From positions 3,038,001-3,102,000 of the forward strand of contig CM057058.1 of NCBI GenBank assembly GCA_029945375.1: a stretch of 64,000 bases of DNA, read 5' to 3'. Shown here one piece after another: positions 1 to 11,843 of the stretch. The stretch comes from Agaricus subrufescens. Its lineage: Eukaryota; Basidiomycota; Agaricomycetes; Agaricales; Agaricaceae. A program made the translations under genes and the position numbers. A model generated the notes under the pieces. The model saw only the letters and a list, made by a program, of their open reading frames with translations. It did not search any database and was not told the origin of the DNA. Position 1 is the stretch's first letter; every line of letters starts with the position of its first letter.

Positions 1-2
1 CT

Positions 3-1853
3 CAGCCTATAGTTGACCCAAGCCTAAGTGGACGAGGAACACTCAAGAAAAAAAAGAAGGTGAGTCGTTAAATATTGAAAGCAGTTTCGAATTATGAACG
101 ATCAAATAAATCGGCCTAGCAGCATCACCATTATATCTCAGAGGAAATGTCTCCCATGCAAATGACAGAATCACAATACGCTCCGCAGGATGATATAATA
201 CCCGGACCCCCTCCCGTCATGCACGATCAAATGAACGGATATCATCAGTCCAATACCTCTCCCTATCATGGAGGAAGCCATTCCTATGCGTATGAGGATT
301 ATCACCACCCACAACCACCATACATGACTGGCGTCTCTGGTAGGGGACCCGTAACAGGTGATGGGTATGGTGGCGACCTTCCCTTGCACCAGGAACCTCT
401 TTCGCCTCATGGTAGAACGCACCCTGAAATGCATGATGGTAGGCACCACACTCGAAGCCACCATCGCCACCGTCACCGTCACAGCCACTCTCCACCGCAG
501 TTTGATTCATACGCAGCATCCCCAGTCCCCCTTCAGTATAGCCACAGTCACCGGGATAGCCATTCTAGATCAAGATCTTTTACTCCAATCCCATCTGTGT
601 ACCGAGAACCTGATAGTGGAGACATGGACATGTATGCCGACCCTGCGGACGAGAGTGGTTACATGAGCGGTGGGGGTTCTATGAATAGACGTTCAGCAGA
701 GCGTTACGAACACGAGGACTTTGAGGGGCACGGACATGGACGACAAACCCAGGCCAGAATAGGATGGCTACCAGATGCCATGCAACACAGGGCAGGTGAG
801 GATATTCGGGGTGCAAGTGAACCCGAAAGTATGTTTGTAGACGAGCCAGAACCTCAAATGATTTCGGGACCATTTGCAAGCGACAACCCACTTCAAACGA
901 ATTATTATCACTCCCGAGAACCTGATCATATCCCTGACCATCGGTACCACCACCGATCGAACTCAAGAGAATACGTGCACGGAGTACGTTGTTCGTAGCA
1001 AGATATTCTCGCTTGCACTAACGGATAGGTAGAATCAGCCACGGGGTAACGAGTCACCTCCTGAACCAAGGAAGAAAGCGTATATGTATACAGATTATCA
1101 CCATTCTGAAACCATCGAGGTGAAGTGTAGAGCACCGCAGTCATCAACGAGGCACTTACCTAACCTTTAGCCGAGGATGTATGAAAGGTACCCTTCACAC
1201 TACAGCGGAGACCCAGATAGCTCGGAACCTGAGGAGTATCGATATATCGTTCCAAAAGGTGTCAGCGTTATTTTCAGAGACCATGATGGCAACCCGATAG
1301 CACGGTATGTCCCTTGAAATGAAAGCTAAGGGGAGGGCTGACTCAGATGACAGAATTGGGAACCCTGGCCCAACCTCTGGAGGCCGACAGAAGGATATGA
1401 TACCATTCACAGTCCAAGATGAGTATGGGAATATCTTGTATAGGTAAGTGTTAAAGGGTAGCAGATGTCGACACATATCTGATCGTTATTAGGCACGAAG
1501 GTGATCGTTACAGGGATGAGAGATATCTTCGGTGAGTTCAGATCTCCGAATGTAAATGAAGTTGGAGGCTGAGTTTGTTCAAAACAACGCAGGTCTGGCG
1601 CTCCCCATCGAGCTCGGACAGCCAAAGTGATTATGATTGATAAACACGGCAATCAAGTTCCCTTGTGAGTCGTTGAAGGCGAGCCTTCGATCAGTTTGCT
1701 GACTGAATTTGCAGAAAAAGCGATGAAAGCCATTCCGATCGCTCGTACCATTCACAGCCATCACATCGCTCCCATAAGTCCCATAGCTCCCACCACTCTC
1801 ACTCATCGTCCCGCCATCACCATAATTCTGGAAGACGAAAAGCTTATCACTAA
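3..1853 (+). CDS. His/Ser/Arg-rich low-complexity protein with GN repeats, 5' partial
   Basis: The gene enters from the left edge. Predicted exons are 3-59, 120-983, 1033-1119, 1171-1304, 1354-1443, 1493-1531, 1593-1664 and 1715-1853; every junction keeps frame. The long exon encodes a disordered stretch rich in His, Ser, Tyr, Pro and Arg, with a run of alternating His and Arg near 440-490. Three later exons each carry a related short motif: VIFRDHDGNPIAR, FTVQDEYGNILYR and VIMIDKHGNQVPL. The last exon is a Ser/His tail ending in a TAA at 1851. No catalytic domain is recognisable and there is no membrane segment in the visible part. I do not recognise the family; the composition suggests a disordered or nucleic-acid/metal-binding protein, which is only inference. 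It converges on the FAF1-like gene, leaving 68 bp between the two stop codons. Confidence 0.75.
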
Positions 1854-1921
1854 GAGTTTGGCCCGATGTGAGATCTTACCCACCTGTATATCAATAAGGA
1901 TTTCGAGATTAAAATATGATA

Positions 1922-3081
1922 CTATTTTTTTGTACGACCTCGTTTGTTGCCGGAGTGTTGAGATCTTCCGTTAACGATGGCAATATCTCGTTTGCTGATC
2001 TTCAGTACTCCGTTTTCATATTTGCCAACACCCATATTAAGACCCCTCGATCTTGACCGGGAGGCACGAGTACCAGACCCCTCAAACAATTTTTTCAAAG
2101 TTGGATGGTAGTTGCCCAGATTCTTCGCCTATTGGTGAATCAGTTACGGACTGACGACTCGACTCGAGATGGTTAAAAGTAAGTACCTCCTCCAACTGTT
2201 GTCGCTCTCGTTCCTTTTGTTTCCGTACCAGTCCCTCCCTCACCCTCTTTGAAGCTTTGTTCCTCTCAACCTGTCTTACTACCTTTTCACCTTTGCCCAA
2301 CTTGGCTCCTCCAGCTAGTTCAGTGATCCGACCGGCCAACGCTTTACGTCGGTGCGCCGGCGTCATATTGAGCTCTCGGTCGAGAGATCCTGACAACAGC
2401 TGTGTATGCACAAGTTTATGGAGGAGTGCATCGTTTTCGGCATTAGTCCTGTATTGACAAAAATATAAAGACTGATGCATCAATAGATAAATAAAAGAAG
2501 TACCTTTCGTCTTGCTCTTCTTTTGGTGTCTTCTTCTGTACTTGTGATGAATTTGAGTCATTCTCCCTTATTTTAGAGACTTTTGATGACTGCACAAGTG
2601 GTATGAGCGGCTCAGAAGCGCCAACAACAATATGGCCTCTTTACCATGAAAGATTTCATCTCAGCCTTGGAAATTGGCTCGTCCTTGAAACCCCTTTCTG
2701 AAAAAACGACGGTATTGACGCCGGTAGCAGCAGCAGAACCACCAGCTGTATAACCATCATCTTCCTGGTCGAAATCTAAATCTAGTGTAAGTACAGGCCT
2801 TCGTCGGTGTAAGCAAGCTCACCTGACTCCTCGTCTGAGGACGAGTCCGCTGTTGACTCAGTATCCTCTACTTGAGAGTTGGAAGCATCTATTTGAATTC
2901 CGGTCCACTCTTCGTCTGAAGTGTATACATCCTCTGATAACTTGGAACGTTTGGCCGAAGGAACAGCTGATTTACCCAATTTCCGCTTTGTGGAAGTCGA
3001 TGAGGTCGGGAGATGGAACGACTGCAAAAACTGTTCCCCATGTGCTTCAAGTAGCTTTAAAAGTTCATCCTGATCTGACAT
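1922..3081 (-). CDS. FAF1: FAF1-like (DUF4602/C1orf131 family) 40S ribosome biogenesis protein
   Basis: Five predicted exons on the minus strand: 2823-3081, 2645-2781, 2504-2589, 2187-2448 and 1922-2128. The N-terminus is acidic and Ser-rich. The conserved core reads ENDALLHKLVHTQLLSG, then LNMTPAHRRKALAGRI and a basic helix with KASKRVREGL. After the last intron it continues AKNLGNYHPTLKKLF and ends in a tail with RSRSRGLNMGVGK and VLKISKRDIAIVNG. This pattern matches my memory of fungal Faf1 and human C1orf131, nucleolar proteins needed for early small-subunit pre-rRNA processing. Length is about 316 residues, usual for the family. The ATG at 3081 lies 116 bp from the start of the divergent membrane-protein gene, so the two probably share a promoter. 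Confidence 0.85.
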
Positions 3082-3197
3082 GACCAGGATTTTTGTTTTT
3101 GTACCACGAAGGCCGATAAAATAAGTGGAGAGAAATTATGAAGTAAAGACGTGACACGCACTTGTCACATTTGTTCACCTACATCATCGTTATACTT
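3082..3197. promoter_or_regulatory. bidirectional promoter between FAF1-like gene and membrane-protein gene
   Basis: The two ATGs point away from each other and are 116 bp apart, so all core promoter elements for both genes must lie here or inside the 5' ends. No clear TATA box is visible. Confidence 0.5.
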
Positions 3198-4031
3198 ATG
3201 GCTCGTCAGCGTAAAGGGCAGCGGGCTGCTTCTGACACCAAAACCGCGGAGAAATCTTCATCAAACACAAAGGCAAAGACACAAGAACCACTTATCGAAA
3301 TCTCAGAAGAAGAGCAATGGAGGCTCATCAACGAGACAGGCGTCCTGAAGAAGATACCACAAACAGAACGACAGTCGTCAAGTGCCAAAGAAAATGACGA
3401 GGCCGAGAAAAATACCAGTGTCGGCGAAGAGATACTTGATACAGTCACTTATCTCGTTCCATTCTCATTTCTGCTAATGATGATGGAAATGTATGTGCGA
3501 CTATACTACCGTCATCGTATACTCACCAGGCATTCACAGCGTGATACATTATCAATATAATGAAAAGCCTACAGTACCTATCATTCTGGATAGGATGATT
3601 CCCGGCGTCCCAAGTGAGCTTTGCGTTTCCTTCCAGTCACTAATATTGACACCGACCCAGTTTTGGCTTTATTGATATTTTATAGTAAGTTCACGAGATT
3701 TGACGCACCTCTTCTCTAGGGCTAATCTGAATCTCTCCCTAAGCAATGCGATACAAAGCGTACAGGACAACACAAATTCTTCTCTTCTCCATCAGCATTC
3801 TCTCGGGCTGTCGTCTCATATACCAAATTAATAATGCCAACTGGCTGACGAACATTAAACAGGTAGCCTTTCTAATTTCCATCACGTTCACAGACTAATA
3901 CGCCATAGTGCCCTCCGTTGGCCACGGTTTGGATATTCACAGTTTTTATGGCTGATCTTGGACCGGCTGTCCTCGCTTTATTGACAGTTGCCAGTTTCGT
4001 TTGGTGGAAAGAACTCCGCATCATAATGTAA
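3198..4031 (+). CDS. conserved fungal multi-pass membrane protein of unknown function
   Basis: The chosen ATG gives MARQRKGQR; the reading frame opens further upstream but a shorter start fits the basic, disordered N-terminus. Conserved-looking segments follow: EEEQWRLINETGVLKK, then EEILDTVTYLVPFSFLLMMM, the first of about four hydrophobic segments. Introns start at the GTATGT near 3491, at GTGAGC near 3612, at GTAAGT near 3685 and at GTAGCC near 3862. The downstream exons read IVIHYQYNEKPTVPIILDRM, ILALLIFY, then a cytosolic stretch MRYKAYRTTQ, another hydrophobic helix, and the final exon CPPLATVWIFTVFMADLGPA to KELRIIM. This resembles a fungal four-helix membrane family that I believe is catalogued as a DUF (possibly DUF7719), but I cannot confirm that. 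Function and organelle are unknown. Confidence 0.72.
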
Positions 4032-4879
4032 TTCCCACTAGCGGTGTGCATTAAGCCTCATGGACTTGTACGGACACTGCGATAGTACTCTCATTCGTTT
4101 AGCATACATACATACATGCGATAAAAATACATTTAATAAGCAATATGTGTATCCCCGAGGAGGGCCACTCATATATCACTAATGGACCCTAACTCAGTGA
4201 AAGCAATCGTAAGAACCGGGTGCAATTGCTCCGCGATGTCCAAGTAGTACGTGATAAAGGAGTATATGTTTGATATCTGCTCGGTGATACGCCATTTTCT
4301 GGATGTAAGCTGGGTCCAGATAGGCACCTTTTGCGAGCAAGGGAGGGACGTTGTTTAATTAAATCAAAATAAGGCGGATTAACCCTCTCTATGATCGAGC
4401 TGGCTACTCAGTATTTCAATTTTTGCCTAGAGAAAGATGATGAGACCATAAGGATACAAAAAGAAAAACGGCGGACCCTGAACGTTATTGTTCGACCCTC
4501 CAGTACAGTGGAAAGCACACGAAGCTGCCACTTCAACTGTTTGCTCGACAAACGCCTCACTTGATGCTTGTGTCTGTCAAGGCGTTCCTGGAATGCGGAA
4601 TAAACACGCAGGTCACGAGCAAAGTAATATGACTGGGCGGCTTCAGAACAACGCATGATCACACTTTCAAATGAAAATGACTGACAGGAATCTCCTCTCC
4701 CTCGATGTTTTTCAAGACAATCGACCAAGCACTCATCATCAACAGATCTCTGGAAAGCGACAGAATTTAAGTGGGTTTGACCAAATTTTCGGTGGGGACT
4801 CACGCAGTGGCATTTGCAATGCTTCGAAAAATCAATCAGTGATGAGACAAGTTTCAGAAAAGTGAATCATAAATGCATA
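4032..4879. other. 848-bp intergenic stretch
   Basis: It holds a short CATA microsatellite at 4103-4117. A minus-strand open frame (4408-4803) contains a Cys-bearing segment ECLVDC..RGRGDSCQ, but it has no in-frame ATG and no recognisable family. I see no supported gene, RNA or repeat. Confidence 0.5.
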
Positions 4880-6101
4880 CTAATCTTCCAGCGACGCGAT
4901 GAGGTTTGCCTTCCCTAGCCGCTTGGTGGCAAAAGACCGAACTACGGAACCAGCAAGTGCAACTGGGTGACCTTCTTCCCCGGCATTCAAGGCCAATGCG
5001 ATTGTATTCACTTGCGACCATACCCACTTGTCTCCTTCGCTCATAATCAAGGTCTGCATGAATGACGAGATGAGATCACTTTGGTCCTTTGAAAGGCCTT
5101 CGTCGATAGCGAGCTTAAGATTGATGCCTGTAGACGTGTTTGACGAAGACTTAAATAAGAACAGAATAATGGTGTCACTTACGAAGAGCCTTGAGTAAAG
5201 TGATCGTAGATGGTTTTCGCATATCTTCATCTTCGAGATTATTAATCCACCGAGAGAATGCACCTAAGAGGATGATGGAGACATCCTTGTGTCCGAGTCG
5301 AATGGCGTGTATGAGTGGGGTTGTGTTGCCTGAGTTTCGGAGCAACAACTTCAAGAGAAATTGTCAGAATAGCTCGCTCTTGGATGGAACACTCACATGA
5401 AAGGCTCTATCACGAAGGTTCATGAGAAAAGTAATATCATGGCGTTCGACAGCTCGCAAGACCTCAAAGGGCTATTTAGAATAGTCAATGAAAAATGAAA
5501 TCGAGTATCATGATAATGAATATGCATACTTCGGGCAACCTAGACGCTGCACTTCCTGTGGTGGATGAAAGCTTTGGTGACGTAGGTTTCAGTAGGTTGC
5601 TGAGAGTCGACTTCACGGACACAGCAGAGACTATCGATCCAATGCTCAAAGCACGCTCACGGCTTGGCGTTTCTGGAGTTGTAGGTTCGGGCGGGTCTTC
5701 TTGACTCGATGAAGATGTTGGGGAAGGTGGGGGGCTATGCCTTAGACTGCGCAGGTATGCTTTGGGCGCAGAATCGATAGCTTCACGTTGAAGAATGCCT
5801 TGCAAAGAATTACGAAGGGTGAATTTAATGAGAACGCACACACACTCAGTGTCGGGAGTCGCTCAGGCAGACATAGTTCTGAAGGTGTTCGACTCTTCGG
5901 CGCTGGGGATGGGGCCACACGAGCTGTTTCGGGGTCGAGAGCATTACCAAGGGACAGAACGAGATAAGCGTTGTTCATGAGCGTGTACAATAAAGTAGGT
6001 ATGTGGCGAAATGTAGACTTTACAGGTGGCAATACAGGAATGATACAAGAAGGACGATGAAGGAATGAGAGAAAGACATTCCTTTTTTGGGAGGCAAGCA
6101 T
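4880..6101 (-). CDS. ankyrin-repeat-like protein, about 337 residues
   Basis: Five predicted exons: 5846-6101, 5530-5798, 5397-5471, 5183-5348 and 4880-5127, all in frame. The open frame reaches further upstream but has no ATG there, so the start is placed at MLASQKRN. Residues 1-85 are moderately hydrophobic (PTLLYTLMNNAYLVLSLGNA). A disordered Ser/Pro/Thr linker follows. Next come PFEVLRAVERHDITFLMNL and NTTPLIHAIRLGHKDVSIIL, which have the TPLIHAIRLGH pattern of ankyrin repeats. The C-terminal exon is helical (KLAIDEGLSKDQSDLISSF to KRLGKANLIASLED). Similar fungal ankyrin proteins exist, but I cannot assign a role. The start lies about 90-115 bp from the divergent Dicer gene. Confidence 0.75.
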
Positions 6102-6193
6102 TTCCTTCAGGCACCCGTCCGAAATTTCGGGAACTAACCTCCCAAGGCTCCTGGGAAATTCATATATTGGAACCAACGAAACACGCCTGGACT
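6102..6193. promoter_or_regulatory. very short divergent promoter, ankyrin protein / Dicer
   Basis: About 92 bp separate the ankyrin-protein ATG (minus, 6101) from the first plausible Dicer ATG (6194). A second in-frame Dicer ATG lies at 6215. No TATA box is evident. Confidence 0.4.
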
Positions 6194-9100
6194 ATGTCCT
6201 TCTATCCCCTCAAAATGACTACTTACCCTCCTGCAAGTAATGGCAAGAGACCCATCGAATCCGTCGACCTTGACGATGCCGGACCACCCACCAAGATATC
6301 AAGGACAGATCTTGGTCCAGGGGGTGACTCTCAACAGGAAGGCACGGGTTCGGCAGGCCATGCCACCTCTTTTGTCGGCGTAGAAAACCTGAAGGTGAAT
6401 CTGAAACATAGGAACAGTGAGCATTATGCTTGTATTGATGTACCGGAGGAACAAGCTAACCTCTCGACCAAGCTATTGCATATTGTCCACCCCAATGTGA
6501 ATGATCTCATATAAGTTGGTATCTGTAGCTGACGAGGTGGAAGACGCTGGTCAGATCATCAATGACGTTATTTCTTGGGCTTTTAAGGAGTCAACTCCCC
6601 GACGTCCAATTATTGTCATCATCGCGAAGTAAGCTCATCATATAATTCTCTATGAGTATACTCAACGAAAGGTAGTGATGATACTGACCTGAAAACCCAT
6701 TATGCTGAAGCCAAAAGACTCCTTCCGACCAACCAGATTTTTTTGATTGCCAATGCAGAACATGAGTTGGCCAACTTTAATCAGAATGGCAAAATTGGAA
6801 AATGTCTTTTGCTGTTTTCCCCTGAGGTATTTGTCGTATCCTGCGGACCAGTTTGGGACCACTCATGAGGTACAGGGTTTTGTACAATTTTCGCTACGTG
6901 AACCGCAAACCATCGCGAAGAATCTTGCTCTTATCGTGTACGACACTACTGTTCCCGGAATAAGAAACAACGACGTGTTTGTGCGGAAGATTTCGGATGT
7001 CTGTTGTTGTCCCGAGCCACCTCTGCGGGAACCACGTCTCTTAGTACTAGTTCAAAGCTTGCGTTGGGACATAAATCAGGATGCTGATGTTATGAAGCTC
7101 AAATCCTCATGCAATGCTGGACTACTCCGTATCGCCAAACTTGAACACAGAAAACCAGGCTCTATGGACTCTCCAACAGAGCTCATGGTAACTTATGGAT
7201 CAACCCACGTACAGGAGACCCCTTTGTGCCAGAGGTTGAGGGAGTCTAACATAGCACCGCGTCTTCTTGATCCTCACGTTCGCAATGCTAATTTAGTACT
7301 TCACCAACTCGGGCCATGCGCCGCTGACCTCGTATTGAGGAACGCATTTAGCTATTCCAATTCGGCCGACGGTGATCTTCATAGTCAAGAGGAGACGGCT
7401 CAAGCACAAGTTCGCGATCTTGTCAGGCATTGGCCCTTCAGATTACCGAACCTTGATCTGTCCTCCCAGAACATGAATGTCAACCACAAATTTCTGCTCC
7501 TCGTTCAGCAATTGGAGGCACAACAAACGTTGGGAACTGACTTCCGCGGTATTGTGTTCGGTAAGTCCGATGAACCAAGGCAAGGATGCTACAATATCAA
7601 CATAAATTTGTACAGTCCAGAAGCGAGTCGTCGCTCAACTGTTGGTTGCCCTAATTCAAAGCTTGACGCCACGATTGCAATTCTTGCGTCCTCTGTCTTT
7701 GACAAATCATCGCGTCTCCTCAGATTCCGAGTTCCTCGTACGTAAAGCATTCCTTACCGCTATATCAGCTATATATCCTTTACAGGAACGAACACGGCAG
7801 CAGTTCATCTCGGGGCAGTATAACGTTTTATTCGTCACTAAGTCGTTCGAGGATGTTGATCTCCCTAAGGCCTCCGTGGTTATCTTGTAAGATCGTATCC
7901 TCCTTTGGTTATTAACAGTACTAAGCATCCATATGTCCGGTAGATTTGATGTGTTCGAAAGTCAAATATTCCGGGCATATGCTCGTAACTGTACCTCTGA
8001 TAAAGGGGGGCATCTAATCCATATGTTAGAGCAAGGGAATAGCACGCATCGACATGCGCTATCCTCTGGTGCTCTAGATCCAGAGATGGCTGGATGGGCC
8101 GCTACGTTAAAGGATGACTGCCTCAACTGCGCTCCCCCACGACCACCCCAAGAAAACAACAACCCGTATAACTCGGCTAGTGAAGAAGATCAAGACCTTG
8201 AGGCTGTCCAGGATCCAATTACTGGACATCGTATACGGAAAGATCAATCTACCATAAGCTTCTATCGTTACGCGGCCCAAGCAGATGTGCAAGCAAAACA
8301 TCAAGGCCTTTTCGAATATGTATCCGAGAACGACAAATGGCGCTGCATAATCAATCTTGCAGGCACTCCGGTTGATGGATTATCAGGTGCAGCAGCTCCA
8401 ACGAAAGCTTTGGCTAGGAAAGAGACGTCTTTCGTAGCATGCCGGAGCTTGCAACTTTCTGGTCTTCTAGATTCGGCATTCTTCTTTCGAGCTCACGCTA
8501 GGACTATCGAATTACATGATAGCACCCTTGACTATCCAGACCCCGACTCTGGATCCATACACGAAAGACCACATCTACCGCTCACTCCCGAGTTCTGGAG
8601 GAACTCTATCTCAACATCTTCTCCTCCTCACTTCCTTTACCCGACAGTCGTTTCTGCACTCTCGCCTGTACTGAGTACCAACGAAAAAGCACCTCTTTGC
8701 ATACTTACCCGAGCTTCCTTACCTCCAATCCCACAATTTCAACTTTCTCGCAATGGCGATGCATTAACGATACAATTAGAAAGAAACCCACCCATTTCTC
8801 TGGACGCAAACCGACTAGATCTGATCCACGGATTCACCGTCAAATTTTGCCGTATCATCATGAACAAACCCTTCGAAGTGTTATCATCTGCGGGCTTGGG
8901 ATACATGTTTGCACCCCTTAGAAAAACACGGAAGCCACCCGATGTTCAAGGATTTGATGTTTTGGAAGACATTGATTGGGAAATGGTTTCCGTGGTATCA
9001 GAAAAATGGGCGGCTCCCTTTGTCGACTTGACACGAATAAGGGAGGAGATAGAAGATGTTGTGATACAGGACCGGGCCGTGGAGTTTACCAACAGATGCG

Positions 9101-11135
9101 AGATTCTACGTATCAGAGAAGATATGACTCCACTGAGTGAAGTTGAGGGTCAAGTGAGTACTTTATTTGTCCGGGATGTAGCACCTTCACACCGGAGAAT
9201 GTATTTTGAACAGGGGGGAAAGACATTACTAGCACAGTGCTACTGTCGTAGAAAAAATTTTGAAGGACTTGTATACCCGAATCAACCTATCCTAGAGGTG
9301 GTACGCATGCCTGCCCCCGCCAACTACGTCAACCCACCTACTTCCAATATTGAAGTGCCTGCAAAGACTACGCAGTGTAGGTATCAATAGTTCAATCAGC
9401 GGTTTTATCATTGACATCTAGACAAAGTTCTAATCCCCGAATGTTGCCACAAATTGACCGTTCCAGCTAGGTCCGCCACATTTTTTACCTACTTTTCTCG
9501 AGAGATCAATGTGTTTCCCCCTTTAGCACTTTTCGTATGGGATACTTGTTGCCCTCTATAATGCACAAGATCGATGAACTCCTCCTGGTCAAGCAGCTCA
9601 ATGCCAAAAACCTAGATCACTGTGTCAGAGATGATTTGTTAATGATGGCCACATCCTCTCCGCTGGCTGGAAACGATTATAATTATGAGCGGTTGGAGCT
9701 TCTTGGTATATTGATCCTCTTTACCGCTGACAGCCCATAACTAATACTCCCTTAGGTGATGCCTTCCTCAAATACCTTTCTAGTACATATGTATTTGCCC
9801 TGAACCTCAACGGTGCCGAAGGCGAACTACACACGGCGAGGCAGAGATTCATAAGCAACCGGCAGCTATGTGACATCGTGAGCAGTTGGGGCCTTCCTGG
9901 ATACATTCAGTTGAAACCGTTCAATATCAAATCCTGGCTTCCTCCTGGCATGAACATAGCTGATTCACAGAAGGACCCGGCAGTGAACGGCGGAGTAGCG
10001 TGTGACAATCAATCCGAGTCGAAACCTCCACAGCAGAACGAAGATACCAAAGGTGCAGGGAAACGTTCTAAGAACAAGAAGAAGCGTCTGAAAAAGAAGG
10101 CCTCCATATCACCGATCGCCAATAAGGTCAATTTCAGCCGTCTTTCCTTTATGAGTTTATTGATATAGGTTCTCAGACGGTTGCAGATGTTGCAGAAGCG
10201 ATTATAGGCGCAGCATACATTTCGGGAGGACGCGACGCAGCTTTCAAGGCTAGCAAGGCGTTGATGATTCCATTTGTGGGTGTAGAAGAATGGGCGGACT
10301 TCGGACGCAAAGCATCTACTCCTCAACTCGACGCAGATCACGCACTCGAACCTTCTATCGTATACTCCATTGAACAAATCACTGGCCTTAGGTTTCAGCA
10401 ACCCTCATTGTTGCGTTTGACATTGGTGAGTCGATGTGCCTCTTTTGAAGGGTGAAGGGAATTAACAGTGAAGTAGACACACGCATCTTTGAGTAGTATG
10501 GAAATGAAGGACCACCAACGACTCGAGTTTCTTGGTGATGCCGTGCTGGACTTTCGTAAGTCTCCCTGTCATTTTTCACCCAAGAAACTAATTGGTTTGG
10601 CAGTGGTGGTTCGATATCTGTATAATAAAGATCAGCATGCATCGCCGGGCCAGCTTAGCATAACAAAGGTGTGTCCCTGTTTCAGTACTTATAGAATCAA
10701 TTTAACACACGTTTGCATCGAAAGAGCTTAATGGTTTCGAATTCCATTCTGGCAGCTATTTGCGTCTGGTCTGGTCTACATAGGTTTGTCCACGTTACGC
10801 AGCAGCAGAGGCGGACCGTCTTGGATTATGAGAAAACTCTTCGTGTCAGGGAAGCGGCAGAAACAGCCTCTACCAGCAAAGAAGTGACAAGAGTTAGGCA
10901 TTTTTGGATGGAAATTGATGTGCCCAAAGTGCGTGATTTTCGTTGCATCTTTGAATCCTTTCAATTTACTCATTTAATCGGGAAGGTACTTTCGGACGTT
11001 ATTGAATCGATTATTGGAGCGATATACATCTCGGATGGTTTCTCTCAAGAGGGTGTCGAAACGGTCTTTGGCAAAATGTTGTTGCCATTCTACCAAAGAT
11101 ACATTTTTGCGCAGTCGGATGTAACTTCGTTGTGA
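6194..11135 (+). CDS. Dicer-like RNase III with degenerate helicase
   Basis: Exons after a poorly defined first one: 6516-6628, 6676-6826, 6876-7560, 7616-7737, 7786-7886, 7944-9153, 9214-9376, 9422-9470, 9527-9705, 9756-10126, 10177-10425, 10477-10555, 10604-10668, 10725-10928 and 10986-11135 (about 1,370 residues). Order of parts: a decayed helicase without a visible Walker A, a partner-binding region, a PAZ-like region (NKPFEVLSSAGLGYMFAPL), LLPSIMHKIDELLLVKQLNA, then RNase III-a (YERLELLGDAFLKYL and TVADVAEAIIGAAY) and RNase III-b (HQRLEFLGDAVLDF and VLSDVIESIIGAIY). Both RNase III domains keep their acidic residues. The DECH box position reads IVYDTTVP and the motif VI position reads RAYARNCTSDKGG, so ATP hydrolysis looks lost. 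It should cut double-stranded RNA for RNA interference. A frame at 11207-11452 could hold an extra C-terminal exon. The junction between the first exon and 6516 has no convincing GT donor. Confidence 0.88.
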
Positions 11136-11843
11136 AGATCAAATACCAATAGTTGGTGGTTGTAGAGCAGGTAGATTGAAGAAAACGATAATTTTGCTCC
11201 GTAGAATTGAGAAAATCAAGGGTTATTGCTATTAGAGCTGTCTATACCTCGTGCAACCGTCTTCTAGTAGCTAAGAAAGCGTGGAACGAGTATCTGGTTC
11301 ATACAATATCAACTCTCCTTAAACACCAGCACTCGACTTCCTCCTGTACCGAGGATAAATCAGAAGATGGTGTTCAAAGTAACATGCCACTTACATTTGC
11401 TGCCAAGAAATCACGAAAGGAAGGGAGAAGCCGGTTACTAGGAACACAGTGAGTTTGAGGCCAAACATGCCCTTGTTCTCCTTGGTAGGGAAGGCAAAAG
11501 GAAGAGGCTATGGCAATAGTTTAGCGGCCAGGCAGGGTTGCAAAAAGACAACGCACATCATGGTGGGCATGAACATCGCGCAGAGGAGCGGTGGTGTGTA
11601 AAGAACGGGCACGAGTAATCGCCTGGCGGGCTGAACTACGCGCTACGAGAGACAATGACATATTGACGGAGTTGGTGGGAGGGAGTCTTAATGGTGCAGC
11701 TTTCGACGGAGTATGCCGGAATAGAGCGCGAAACCGTTATTTGTATTACTTTGTTTTTCATCTTATCTTATCTTAATTTCTTATCAGCCCATGCTAATCG
11801 ATTTCATTTGAGTTCTCTTCACCTGACAGACTGACAGACCGAA
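11136..11843. other. intergenic region with possible Dicer 3' exon and pyrimidine tract
   Basis: An open frame at 11207-11452 includes VAKKAWNEYLVHTISTLL, which faintly resembles the second helix of a double-stranded-RNA-binding domain and might be a final Dicer exon; I found no splice pair that joins it in frame. At about 11756-11785 a repeated CTTAT tract lies just upstream of the purine gene and may be part of its promoter. Confidence 0.35.

Noticed and set aside
4408..4803. Minus-strand open frame with ECLVDC..SC text, resembling a CHCH-type mitochondrial protein
   Set aside because: Cys spacing does not fit CX9C pairs, no ATG in frame and no splice solution gave a family-like protein.
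11207..11452. Possible Dicer C-terminal exon with VAKKAWNEYLVHT
   Set aside because: No in-frame splice pair to the previous exon was found, so it was not added to the gene model.
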